DNA of 20,871 bases from the NCBI GenBank assembly GCA_913042885.1, contig CAJWLW010000057.1:1-20871 (forward strand). The letters run 5' to 3'. The stretch comes from an uncultured Lentisphaeria bacterium (GTDB taxonomy: Bacteria; Verrucomicrobiota; Lentisphaeria; JABSQK01; CAJWLW01). A program made the position numbers and the translations under genes. The notes beneath the pieces were generated by a model, which saw nothing but the letters and a program-made list of their open reading frames with translations, had not been told where the DNA came from and did not search any database. This document shows, piece after piece, positions 6,546 through 14,662 of this stretch. Position 1 is the first letter of the stretch. Each line of letters starts with the position of its first letter.

Positions 6546-7955
6546 TCAGTCTTCGAAAGCAGGGTGTGACAGAAAGTCGTTCTGGCGCCTGTCTTCGTGC
6601 TCGTATAGATTGAAACGCATACCGACAAAGGCATACAGGTTCAACGTGAGATCACCGAAGTTCTCGCTGAAACCCTCGAGCCTGCCGTCCTCCAGTTTCC
6701 GGACCTTTATCGTCAAGCGCTGGCGACTGGGAAAGAACAGTTCGACGTCGCCTGCATAGCGCCGGGCCCGCTCGCTGGCACCGGCGCCGAAGTATATCGC
6801 GCCGATGCGTTCGATCGGAATGTCCATCGTCGCGTACGGTGTGTGGAACTTGGCGATGTCACCGGTGATCGTCGACATCGTACCGCTGACCTTGTCGCGA
6901 TTGACGAATTCGATGAGGTCCTGGCCGGACAGTTCACCGATATCGCTGCCGGTGACACTGCCATCCCACTCCGCCACGCTGATGTTGCCAATGCTGAAGT
7001 TGCTCCTCTTCGAATCCGAATGAAAAACTATCGCGGTGCCGCGGCCGATGAACATCTGTGAATCGCCGAACCCCTCGATATGTTTGCCGTTGATGAACAA
7101 ATGAAATTGCCGATTCTCCTTGTCAACGTTCAGCTGAATCGCGACGCGCTTGTTCTTGCGTAGGCTCGGGACCTGCTTTTCACCCAGCAAATTCATCCCG
7201 CCGTTCGCAGAAAATCGACTCAGCTTGATGTGCAATCCGCTTATTTCCAGCAGATAGCAGTCGCTGCCATAGCGGTGCATCTGCTTGGCGTACAGCATCA
7301 CCTGCATGTTCAATTCACCGGGATTGCAATCCAGGTCGAATTGAATATTCGCCATCTCCGGTAGCCCGACGTCGCGGCCAATCGTCCCATTACCTACCAG
7401 GCGCTCGTTTTCGACAATCCATTTGCTTGTGCCGGTCTGTTGCCACTCCGCGATATTGCCTGGTCCGCTGTACAGCGCATTGCGCACATTGCCCGGTGTG
7501 ATCGACGAAATCATCGGGCGCTTGATCGTCATCACCCCGCCGTACCAGGTTTCCAACACAAGCTCGTCGTGGTCGAGGCTGACGATCTTACCGTACAGCG
7601 TGTCGCTGTTGGTCAACACCACATAGGTACCGCCATGCTGCGCCACGGACCGTTGTCCGAGGAAAACACCGTTGACATTGCCGCTCTTGATGCGAATCGG
7701 CTCGACGATATCAGGATGCGCCCAGTATATCGAGCCTTCTTCATCGAAGCGTTGCATCGTTCCGTGCAGTTTGTCGCCGTTTTTGAACAACAGCACACTC
7801 CGCGAGTCCCCCCCGTCCGAGGAAGACATCCCGACCGGTGCCGGCACCGCCAGTGCATGCTGCGGCCCTTCGGCGTCACCGAAATCCAGTTTCAACTCCG
7901 CCTGCACGGTCATGCCGGCAAACAGCAGCACGGCGCTCATCCATGTGATTTTCAT
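6546..7955 (-). CDS. secreted LamG/jelly-roll-like protein with repeated beta motifs
   Basis: A 469-residue exported protein. The signal peptide is MKITWMSAVLLFAGMTVQA (residues 1-19). The ATG at 7955 has AAGGA five bases upstream. An upstream in-frame ATG at 8045 would translate an intergenic stem-loop repeat, so it is rejected. Four short beta modules share the pattern 'hydrophobic strand, G-D-x-h-x-G, turn, strand, I/V-x-x-I': about 54-100, 112-153, 348-390 and 404-450. Between the second and third, residues 160-330 resemble a concanavalin/LamG or 3-keto-disaccharide-hydrolase-like jelly roll (FHLFINGKHIEGF at 284-296). No catalytic residues were identified. It follows a secreted toroid protein in the operon and probably acts at or outside the membrane. 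Function is unknown. Confidence 0.7.
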   Translation of the reverse strand: MKITWMSAVLLFAGMTVQAELKLDFGDAEGPQHALAVPAPVGMSSSDGGDSRSVLLFKNGDKLHGTMQRFDEEGSIYWAHPDIVEPIRIKSGNVNGVFLGQRSVAQHGGTYVVLTNSDTLYGKIVSLDHDELVLETWYGGVMTIKRPMISSITPGNVRNALYSGPGNIAEWQQTGTSKWIVENERLVGNGTIGRDVGLPEMANIQFDLDCNPGELNMQVMLYAKQMHRYGSDCYLLEISGLHIKLSRFSANGGMNLLGEKQVPSLRKNKRVAIQLNVDKENRQFHLFINGKHIEGFGDSQMFIGRGTAIVFHSDSKRSNFSIGNISVAEWDGSVTGSDIGELSGQDLIEFVNRDKVSGTMSTITGDIAKFHTPYATMDIPIERIGAIYFGAGASERARRYAGDVELFFPSRQRLTIKVRKLEDGRLEGFSENFGDLTLNLYAFVGMRFNLYEHEDRRQNDFLSHPAFED

Positions 7956-7991
7956 CGCATTCCTTTTCGTCTTGAAGTGTTCAGTTACAGA

Positions 7992-8054
7992 GGTTTCAGG
8001 TATCAGGGAAAAGGCTTCGGAACAAGTTATTCTCTTCACTGACATCTGAAACCT
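7992..8054 (-). repeat. intergenic stem-loop repeat, copy B
   Basis: Arms 7992-8008 and 8037-8053 are inverted repeats matching at 14 of 17 positions, separated by about 28 bases. The minus-strand sequence of 8030-8054 matches copy A near 16.7 kb at 22 of 25 positions (shared core TGTCAGTGAA). It begins a few bases after the stop codon of the toroid gene. Confidence 0.65.
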
Positions 8055-8061
8055 GGCATAA

Positions 8062-9051
8062 TCACCGTTCGTAAATCGGCAGGTACCGATAGTTCAGAGC
8101 AAGCGCAAGCAAAGCCGACGACGTCGAGAAAGTCGAACCGAACTGACCCTGCCAGCTTCCATCGGTGTCCTGTGACGCCACCAGCCAGTCGATATTGTTC
8201 CCGTTCCACACCCGCCATAGTTCGGGGTCCATGTGAAAATAAGCCTGGGACGCGTAATACAAATAGTAGAACGGCCGTCCGTCGCTGTTGGTGTAGTTGG
8301 CTTTCGTCAGGTACTGCCGCGCGCCGCGGTAGGTTGAGTTGCGTTTTTTCTTCGCCAGGGAATATACCGTCGCGGCAATTGCGGTTCTTGTCGGATTTCC
8401 ATCACCCGCGGCAACATAGCCGATACCACCATCGTTGCTCTGGCACATCGTGTAGAACTTGAGCCCGGCATCGATCGAGGATTGCGGCACGGCAATACCG
8501 GCATTGCGTGCCGCCAAAAGTGACACCATGACGGCGCCGGTAACCGTCGAATCGCCATCGACGCTCTCTGGATTGTAGCGCCAGACACCGGAACTATTGT
8601 TGTTCTGCGCTGCGATCGTGAGATTCACAGCCCGCTCCAATGCAGGTCCAAGCCGAGGATCATCGACAGCGCCGTAAGCCTCGGCAAGGGCCAGCGTCGA
8701 GAATCCGTGGTTGTACATCGAGCGACCGAGATAGCCGTTGTCGTTGGCACTGGCCAGGATAAAAACCAGGCTGCGCTTGATCATCTCGCTGTACGGCCCA
8801 TGGTTCGGGTCCTCACCGTGCGCCAGGACCGCCAGCACAGCAAGCCCCACAACGCCGGGCTGTTTGCCGTACGAATCTCCCCAGGTCCCATCCGAGAACT
8901 GGTTCTTCATCAGGAACCCGATGCCACGTGTATAGGCTGTCTCGACGCGCTCGGGAATCGGGTCGTCAGTGTAAAACAGCGACTGGCTGAAGCCGGTAGC
9001 AGTCGTCAGGAAAACCAGAATAACAGGCAGTAGTCGCATCAGGGCAATCAT
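8062..9051 (-). CDS. secreted prenyltransferase/squalene-cyclase-like alpha/alpha-toroid protein
   Basis: A 329-residue exported protein with a signal peptide (MIALMRLLPVILVFLTTATG, cleavage near residue 22). The rest consists of repeated helical pairs of the terpenoid-cyclase/protein-prenyltransferase toroid type. Each repeat has a helix, a 'Q-x-x-x-G-x-W/Y-G' turn, then an alanine-rich helix: QFSDGTWGDS, NDNGYLG, SGVWRYNPES, QSNDGGIGYVA and QDTDGSWQGQFG. I see no DxDD motif of squalene-hopene cyclases, so a structural or binding role is more likely than terpene cyclisation. The ATG overlaps the stop of the upstream DUF4175-like gene as ATGA, indicating translational coupling. Similar proteins occur beside MoxR/VWA genes in planctomycetes (from memory, not checked). 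Confidence 0.82.
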   Translation of the reverse strand: MIALMRLLPVILVFLTTATGFSQSLFYTDDPIPERVETAYTRGIGFLMKNQFSDGTWGDSYGKQPGVVGLAVLAVLAHGEDPNHGPYSEMIKRSLVFILASANDNGYLGRSMYNHGFSTLALAEAYGAVDDPRLGPALERAVNLTIAAQNNNSSGVWRYNPESVDGDSTVTGAVMVSLLAARNAGIAVPQSSIDAGLKFYTMCQSNDGGIGYVAAGDGNPTRTAIAATVYSLAKKKRNSTYRGARQYLTKANYTNSDGRPFYYLYYASQAYFHMDPELWRVWNGNNIDWLVASQDTDGSWQGQFGSTFSTSSALLALALNYRYLPIYER

Positions 9052-12000
9052 TTCTCCAGTTCTTCCATGGCACGAAAATACTGTTCCACTGCTTCGCGGA
9101 ATTCTTCCGGAATCGTGGCCGGATCAATGCGCCCCGACGTTTTCTCGACGCTGCGTGCCTCGCCGACAGCGCCGGCGGCCGGCTGTCCATCAATCTGTGC
9201 GTTACCGGCGAAGTTCGATTCGCCACCGGCCACGCTGCCCTGCCCCGGTTTCTTTCCCTGGCTCTTTACAAGCTGCGCCATCATTTGCGCCAGCATCCCG
9301 GCAGCGGCACTGGTGCATTGGCTTTGGAAACTGCCGCAGGCGCGAGTGAGAAGCTCGATGACCTCGGTCTCCGCAGCAATAGTCTCGCCGTCGGTCTGCG
9401 GTCGCTCGAGCAATTCGCCGGCATCGTCCATGGCGTGTGCCACTTCTTCGAGCAGATCATAGAGCAACGGTGACCAGGCATCCGCGGTCATGACGTTAAT
9501 ATCCGCGAGCAGGTCAAGCTGCTTGTCGAGCAGCCGCCTGCTGCGCGCCTTGTGCTGGCGCTTGCCTGCCTGCAACCGATCGGTGGCACGGGTCTGTGTC
9601 CGCAAAGCGTCTTCCTGTTGGGCAATGCGCAGAAGATCCATCATGATCCGCATCGCCTCCGCAGACAGTGAGTCTCCGCCGCCGCCTTCGTTGTCTCTGC
9701 CGCCGGAGCTGTCGAGCCGGTCGGCCCAGGCATTGAAGCGTTTGGCCCAGCCATCCGTATCCGCTATCGCCTTCACAAGCTGGTTGCTGCCGATGCATTC
9801 GGTGAGCCCGGCCAACGACTCCTGTATGTGCGCTTCCGTCATCTCACTGTGGATCTCGCGAAAGGCATCAACGCCCGTGCGTATGGCGTATCCCTGAATA
9901 TCATCCTGCACGAACTTGCTTTCCCGCCGCAATTCGTATTGTTGTGTCGCCGATTTCTTGAGCTGCTCGGCGAGTTCCGGTTCGAGATCGCGTGTGCGCA
10001 TACCGATCGTTTCCGGCAGCGCCCGTTCCAAGGCCACCTTGATTTTTCCCTCACCGGCACCGAGCTGGCGCAGTCGCAAGATAAAATTGCGCGCGACCAT
10101 GTCATTGAGCGAGTCGTCCATGTCACCGACCATCTCACGCAGTTTCTTCACTGCACTCGCCTCCTTCGTCGCCGCCGCCTGCAGGTCACCGCGGCGTGCC
10201 GCGCCTTCCTTCTTCAACCCGGCCTGCATCGATTTGACGATCTCAGCCATCTCTGCCTGTGAAAGCGCTTGCATGCCGCTGACCGTTTCCGCCAGCCGCG
10301 CCAACAGTCCGGTCGGGAACTGTTTGTTCCGTATTGCTTCGGCCAGCAGTTCGCGGCCCGTCCCGGAGGTGCGCTCGAGTGCTTTCCGGTTGGTCTGTCC
10401 TTGATTGACCTGCCGCCGCATTGCACTTGTCGAGGCTTCAGTCTGCAGGTCTTCATCCGACAAAGCCTGCAGTCGCTGCTTACCGTCGAGCAGTGACTCT
10501 TCGCTGCGAGCCAGGTCTTCCAGCTTTGTAAGCAGCGCTTCGAACTGTCGCCGCACCTGCTCGGCATGCTGCGCGTAACTGAGCACGTCGATACGGTAGA
10601 GCTCGGTGGTTACCGGCTGTCGGCCGGGAAGGTAGTCGACGGTGGCAGCGTACAACTCCACGATACAAGGTATCGGCAGATCCATGAATTCAGGCGACAT
10701 CACGAACGTGCCGGTTAGGCTGGTCTCCTTTGACCCCCCATCAACGACAGTCGCCGTCTCACCCAACCCCAGATCCTTGCCCTCGCCGTCCTTTGCCAGC
10801 CAGACAAGGTTGGCATGTCGCAGCCCAAAATCGTCGGTCGCCTTGACCTCGATCTCCAACGTCTCATCCTCGAGGATCGCCGTGTGCCGGGCCAGGTTAA
10901 GCAACTTGACTTCCGGCTTGCGGTCCGCCACCGTCGCGAACTTCAGTACCCGCGCCTGTTTGGGCGCCAGGCCATAAATATCCCGCCATGTCAGGCTACA
11001 CGACACCAGGTCCTGCGCCGGCATCGGTAAACTTATAAAATGCTTGCCATCGACAGTCATCGCGGTCGTCACTGTCCCCGCCGCAGTGGTCGCTGTTCTC
11101 GTGGTGGCGGCCGACAACGTCAACTCCCCCTGTTGCAGGATTCGGCTGACCTCGCCTTCGAAGCTTACCTGCGACGATTCGAGCATCCTCACCTTGCTTC
11201 CGTCGACGGTCGTTTCGACATTCGGCCGCTGCAGGTACTCCGGGAGCGTCACGTGCGCCACCAGCCGGGTCAGCGCCGGCCGATGCCGCGGCCGAATAAT
11301 TGTGTGCGCCTGTGCGTCGCCAACCGAAATCGTCAGCGGCACCTCCCGTGTCTGCCCTGGCACCGTCAGGCCGACAACCCTACCGTCGACATCGAACGTG
11401 ATCGGCCTTTGCCCGGCCAGCACCACCCGCCCCTGCGACGGGATCCAGCGGGAATCGCCAGACACATCCGTGCTTAGCACAAACGGCTCACCGTGCGCAA
11501 CGTTCAGTTGTGCCGGCAACGGCACCAGGTTCACGAAGGTATGGCGTTCGATCTCTGCCAGGGGCTGCAGCCACCGCTCGAACGCGTTGAATGCCGCCTC
11601 GGGCGAAAACAACGCGACGACGGTCACCGCAATCAGCACGGCGGCACACAGACCGACCGCGCCACGTGCCGGCCTGCGATCGACAGCCTCCGTGAAATCG
11701 ACTGTTGCCGACTCCGCAGCCACCTGGTCAATAGCGGCGCGGCAGAGGTCGGACGACATATCGCCCGGCAAGTCATCGGCATTGACCAGTTCAACCACCC
11801 CGAGTAAGCGGTCACCGAACTGCCGATGATAACGCTGAATCAACCGCGATATCTCACATCCATCGCGCCGTTTCCAGTACCAGTGGCGCAGCCAGTACCA
11901 GGCAGACAGTCCCAAAGCCAGCGCTCCGGCCCCCAGGAACAAGACGCGCAACAGTGCCGGCGTGTCCCAGAACCGGTCGGAAACATACATCACGACGATC

Positions 12001-12131
12001 GACAACAGCAAACCAACCAGGGCACCCCCGGCCGCCACGATCGTTTCGACCCGCCGCAGACGCCTCTCGCAGGCAGCGAACTGAGCAACCAGCTTCGGCG
12101 GCAGCGACAGATTATGTGATGAGCTTTTCAT
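9048..12131 (-). CDS. large DUF4175-like membrane and coiled-coil protein
   Basis: About 1027 residues from the ATG at 12131; a GTG at 12152 is in frame, and neither has a good Shine-Dalgarno. Two transmembrane segments (about 31-50 and 58-81) are followed by a cytoplasmic stretch and a third segment (about 157-176). This is the N-terminal layout of DUF4175-type proteins. Then comes a beta-rich, Ig-like region (about 200-500, with DDFGLRHANLVW). A long helical, Glu/Gln/Arg-rich segment (about 510-930) has coiled-coil character. The C terminus has a Gly/Ala-rich linker and ends in an acidic helix (EEFREAVEQYFRAMEELEK). It sits between the VWA gene and the toroid gene, sharing an ATGA overlap with the latter. 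It may tether or regulate the VWA/MoxR machinery at the membrane (inference). Confidence 0.75.
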   Translation of the reverse strand: MKSSSHNLSLPPKLVAQFAACERRLRRVETIVAAGGALVGLLLSIVVMYVSDRFWDTPALLRVLFLGAGALALGLSAWYWLRHWYWKRRDGCEISRLIQRYHRQFGDRLLGVVELVNADDLPGDMSSDLCRAAIDQVAAESATVDFTEAVDRRPARGAVGLCAAVLIAVTVVALFSPEAAFNAFERWLQPLAEIERHTFVNLVPLPAQLNVAHGEPFVLSTDVSGDSRWIPSQGRVVLAGQRPITFDVDGRVVGLTVPGQTREVPLTISVGDAQAHTIIRPRHRPALTRLVAHVTLPEYLQRPNVETTVDGSKVRMLESSQVSFEGEVSRILQQGELTLSAATTRTATTAAGTVTTAMTVDGKHFISLPMPAQDLVSCSLTWRDIYGLAPKQARVLKFATVADRKPEVKLLNLARHTAILEDETLEIEVKATDDFGLRHANLVWLAKDGEGKDLGLGETATVVDGGSKETSLTGTFVMSPEFMDLPIPCIVELYAATVDYLPGRQPVTTELYRIDVLSYAQHAEQVRRQFEALLTKLEDLARSEESLLDGKQRLQALSDEDLQTEASTSAMRRQVNQGQTNRKALERTSGTGRELLAEAIRNKQFPTGLLARLAETVSGMQALSQAEMAEIVKSMQAGLKKEGAARRGDLQAAATKEASAVKKLREMVGDMDDSLNDMVARNFILRLRQLGAGEGKIKVALERALPETIGMRTRDLEPELAEQLKKSATQQYELRRESKFVQDDIQGYAIRTGVDAFREIHSEMTEAHIQESLAGLTECIGSNQLVKAIADTDGWAKRFNAWADRLDSSGGRDNEGGGGDSLSAEAMRIMMDLLRIAQQEDALRTQTRATDRLQAGKRQHKARSRRLLDKQLDLLADINVMTADAWSPLLYDLLEEVAHAMDDAGELLERPQTDGETIAAETEVIELLTRACGSFQSQCTSAAAGMLAQMMAQLVKSQGKKPGQGSVAGGESNFAGNAQIDGQPAAGAVGEARSVEKTSGRIDPATIPEEFREAVEQYFRAMEELEK

Positions 12132-12180
12132 GTGCCAGATATTTTCACGCACTCCGGGTCCGGATGGTCAACGTACCCTT

Positions 12181-12347
12181 TCAGAGTTTCTCGATCAGTT
12201 GCACGATCGCCTCACGTGTCGCCGCAGGTGAATCGTTCGCGCCTGGGCCTGCTGGTCGAGGTACGTGAGGCTGTCTTGAAAGGGTGCAGCGATAGCCCGG
12301 ATGACACTCAGGACAAGTTCGCTTGATGTATTGGCGATTACTGGCAT
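12181..12347 (-). pseudogene. small ORF apparently broken by a one-base frameshift
   Basis: This sits in the only long gap (307 bases) of the operon. On the minus strand an ATG at 12347 opens a plausible helical peptide (MPVIANTSSELVLSVIRAI, continuing AAPFQDSLTYLDQQAQAR). In another frame a plausible C terminus follows (ANDSPAATREAIVQLIEKL), ending at TGA 12181-12183. The two join if one base is missing around GCGCGAACG, near 12235-12245. The joined product would be about 55 residues. The cause could be a pseudogene, a sequencing error or programmed frameshifting. No family is recognised. Nothing else coding is seen in 12132-12438. Confidence 0.4.
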
Positions 12348-12438
12348 CCCGGTGTCTCGGACGATCGCTCGGAAACGTATAACAAGCTATCTGAAAGCAT
12401 ATTACATCTGCACAAACAACTATTTGCAAGCCCCATTT

Positions 12439-14637
12439 TCAGATCACCCCTGCAGCTTTGCGCAGACACCAGAATGTAGTGCAAAGCCCCAGAATAATCA
12501 ATCCCCACCACCAGGTGCTCCAGAGCTTGAAACGTTCCATCACCTGATGCTCCAGCGGCGCCGTGCGAATAGCCTCCAACAGTTGGGAAACGTCTGCGGA
12601 GTCCACAAAACTGCCACCGGTAATGCGGGAGATATCGCGCAGCACCGAGCGCCTTGCAGGCTGTCCGATCTTCTCTCGCCGCACGCTGGTAATCTCGAGC
12701 AGCGAGGTCAGTGAGTTTCCGGTTGTCCGGCTGCTTACGACAACCTCGGCAGTGCCGCTGCGGGCCGGTTTCCACTTCGTACGATAGAGGCCCCAGCCAC
12801 CTTCAACCGCCTCGAATTCCAGCTGCTGCTGGTCGTCGTCGATGGTCACGGTCGCTGTCACGATGTCGTTGCTGAGCGGCAGACCGCTGTCGTCAAAGAT
12901 GTTGGCATTGATAAAAACGGTATCGCCGCGCTGCGGCGTTTCCGGCGTATGAAAGACACGGATGTCCTGGTCATGCGCCAGGTGACGGGCGTGCGACATC
13001 CAGCGCACAACCTGCCCCCAGAAGCGGTAGTGATATTTGTCCTCGACACCGCGGCGCCAGCGCCAAGCGCTGTCGGTGCCCATGAATAGCGTCTGGCCGT
13101 TGCCAAACGGACGCAAGACGATGAGCGGCAGCCGTCCCCATTCGTTTCGCCGCGAACCGTGTACCGCCAGCACGTGCGCTCCAGGCTTCGACCTGGCAAC
13201 CGGCGCAGCCCAGTAAAACCCCGGAAGCTCCTGCCACACCCGGCGGTTTTTGTTGCTTTGCCGGGTGAGGCTGGTCAGCAGATGGGCTTCACCGCGCGTG
13301 GTGATCTCCCAGCGAGATTCGTGCGCTGCCGCCAGTCCCTGCGGTTGCTCGGGGTCGAGGGTGACCGGCAGCAGCTCGGCAAGCGGTGACTCGATCATCG
13401 TGAAAATTCGACCACGCGAGCCCGGCAAAAAAACCAGGCCGCTGGCCTGCTGCTCGATCAGGCCGCGAATCAATGTCGCATCCTTCTCGGTCAGTTCATT
13501 GCCGCCAATACCAACGTCGCCAAGGAAAATGACGTCGTACTGCGCGAGTTTTTCGCGGCTGCCGGGGAAGTGACGGATATAATTGTGCCCGTCACCACGC
13601 CGCATGCCGGGGTGCATCAACAGGCAATCGACATCGACCCCCGGGTCACGGGTGAGCGCGTTGCGCAGGTAACGATACTCCCAACGCGGTTCCGATTCGA
13701 CGATCAGGACCTTGAGTGTCTCTTCGCGGATTGCGATAAAACCACCTGCTTCGTTGTTCTCGAGAATCTTTTCCTCGGACTCAAGTGGCAGTCGTACATC
13801 GATGTAATACCGTCCGAGATTGTCGGCCCGCCATGACAGCATGTCATTGACCTCACCCTGGGCCGGAACACGGATCGAGCGTTCCGCCAGCACACGGCCC
13901 TCGACAGTCAGGCGCACTGCAGTCTCGACATCGCGGTCGAGCTTGCTGCTGACCCGGAATGGCACGGCGATCTGTTCGTTCAACAGGGCGTAGGACGGAA
14001 TCCGTACTTCATCGAGAATGAGGTCCGGCAAATGCCGATGGCTGCCGACACCGACGGTGTAAACCGGCACGCCGCGGCGCCGGCAGGCGACCGCCGCCTG
14101 CACTGGGGAGCGACCGAGATTCCAGTCGCCGTCACTGAGGAGAATGACCGCGCGCGCGTCGGGATACTGCGTCAGCGCATCGTTCAATGCTTTGTTGAGA
14201 TCGGTACCGATGGCATCCATGCCGCCTTCGACAGCGTCCCCGGAATCTGCCGCGATGTCACCAAACCCGACGGTCTGAACATTAAAATCCGACGACAGCG
14301 GCCGCCAGAACTCGTTCTCGAGCTGGGCTTGCAGCCATTCCGCTCGGGTGATGAAGGTGTTGCCGTCGGCGACATCGAGTGTTGCCATGCTCTCCGACAT
14401 GTCGTACAGGACCAGGTGCAGCGGCTGTTCGGTATACGACGTATGTGTCAGGCGCTCGGGCTTGAACAGGGTAAAAACCAACAACGCAACAATAATCAGG
14501 CGCAAGGCCTCGAGCGCGATGAACCGTCGACCGCGCGACCGCCGGCAGGCGCGAATGCTGCAGACGATCGTCGCCAGAGCAATACCGATGGCCGCGACCA
14601 GTGCCGGTGTCGAAATTGTATAGGACCAGAGTGTCAT
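12439..14637 (-). CDS. membrane VWA-domain protein with glutamine-amidotransferase-like domain
   Basis: A 732-residue protein. Transmembrane helices lie at about 9-28 and 39-58, with a third near the C terminus (about 707-727, WWWGLIILGLCTTFW), so the bulk faces one side of the membrane. Residues 73-200 form a von Willebrand A domain with a complete metal-ion-dependent adhesion motif: Asp79-x-Ser81-x-Ser83 and LLSDGDWN. An Ig/CARDB-like stretch follows (about 210-300). Next is a class-I glutamine-amidotransferase-like Rossmann region (about 307-430, LKVLIVESEPRWEYRYLRNA) without an obvious catalytic cysteine. This architecture is typical of the VWA gene next to BatA-like genes in planctomycetes. 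It starts 25 bases after the BatA-like gene. A likely role is binding partner of the MoxR/DUF58 system at the membrane. Confidence 0.85.
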   Translation of the reverse strand: MTLWSYTISTPALVAAIGIALATIVCSIRACRRSRGRRFIALEALRLIIVALLVFTLFKPERLTHTSYTEQPLHLVLYDMSESMATLDVADGNTFITRAEWLQAQLENEFWRPLSSDFNVQTVGFGDIAADSGDAVEGGMDAIGTDLNKALNDALTQYPDARAVILLSDGDWNLGRSPVQAAVACRRRGVPVYTVGVGSHRHLPDLILDEVRIPSYALLNEQIAVPFRVSSKLDRDVETAVRLTVEGRVLAERSIRVPAQGEVNDMLSWRADNLGRYYIDVRLPLESEEKILENNEAGGFIAIREETLKVLIVESEPRWEYRYLRNALTRDPGVDVDCLLMHPGMRRGDGHNYIRHFPGSREKLAQYDVIFLGDVGIGGNELTEKDATLIRGLIEQQASGLVFLPGSRGRIFTMIESPLAELLPVTLDPEQPQGLAAAHESRWEITTRGEAHLLTSLTRQSNKNRRVWQELPGFYWAAPVARSKPGAHVLAVHGSRRNEWGRLPLIVLRPFGNGQTLFMGTDSAWRWRRGVEDKYHYRFWGQVVRWMSHARHLAHDQDIRVFHTPETPQRGDTVFINANIFDDSGLPLSNDIVTATVTIDDDQQQLEFEAVEGGWGLYRTKWKPARSGTAEVVVSSRTTGNSLTSLLEITSVRREKIGQPARRSVLRDISRITGGSFVDSADVSQLLEAIRTAPLEHQVMERFKLWSTWWWGLIILGLCTTFWCLRKAAGVI

Positions 14638-14662
14638 AATTCAATGATACCGGGTGCGGCGG

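Noticed and set aside
7956..8045. N-terminal extension of the LamG-like protein to the ATG at 8045
   Set aside because: The extension would translate the stem-loop repeat. The ATG at 7955 has a good Shine-Dalgarno and is followed directly by a signal peptide.
12175..12285. Nine-base inverted repeat ACCCTTTCA / TGAAAGGGT spaced about 95 bases apart
   Set aside because: An exact 9-mer pair in a 300-base gap is not rare by chance, and it has no flanking structure that would suggest an insertion.
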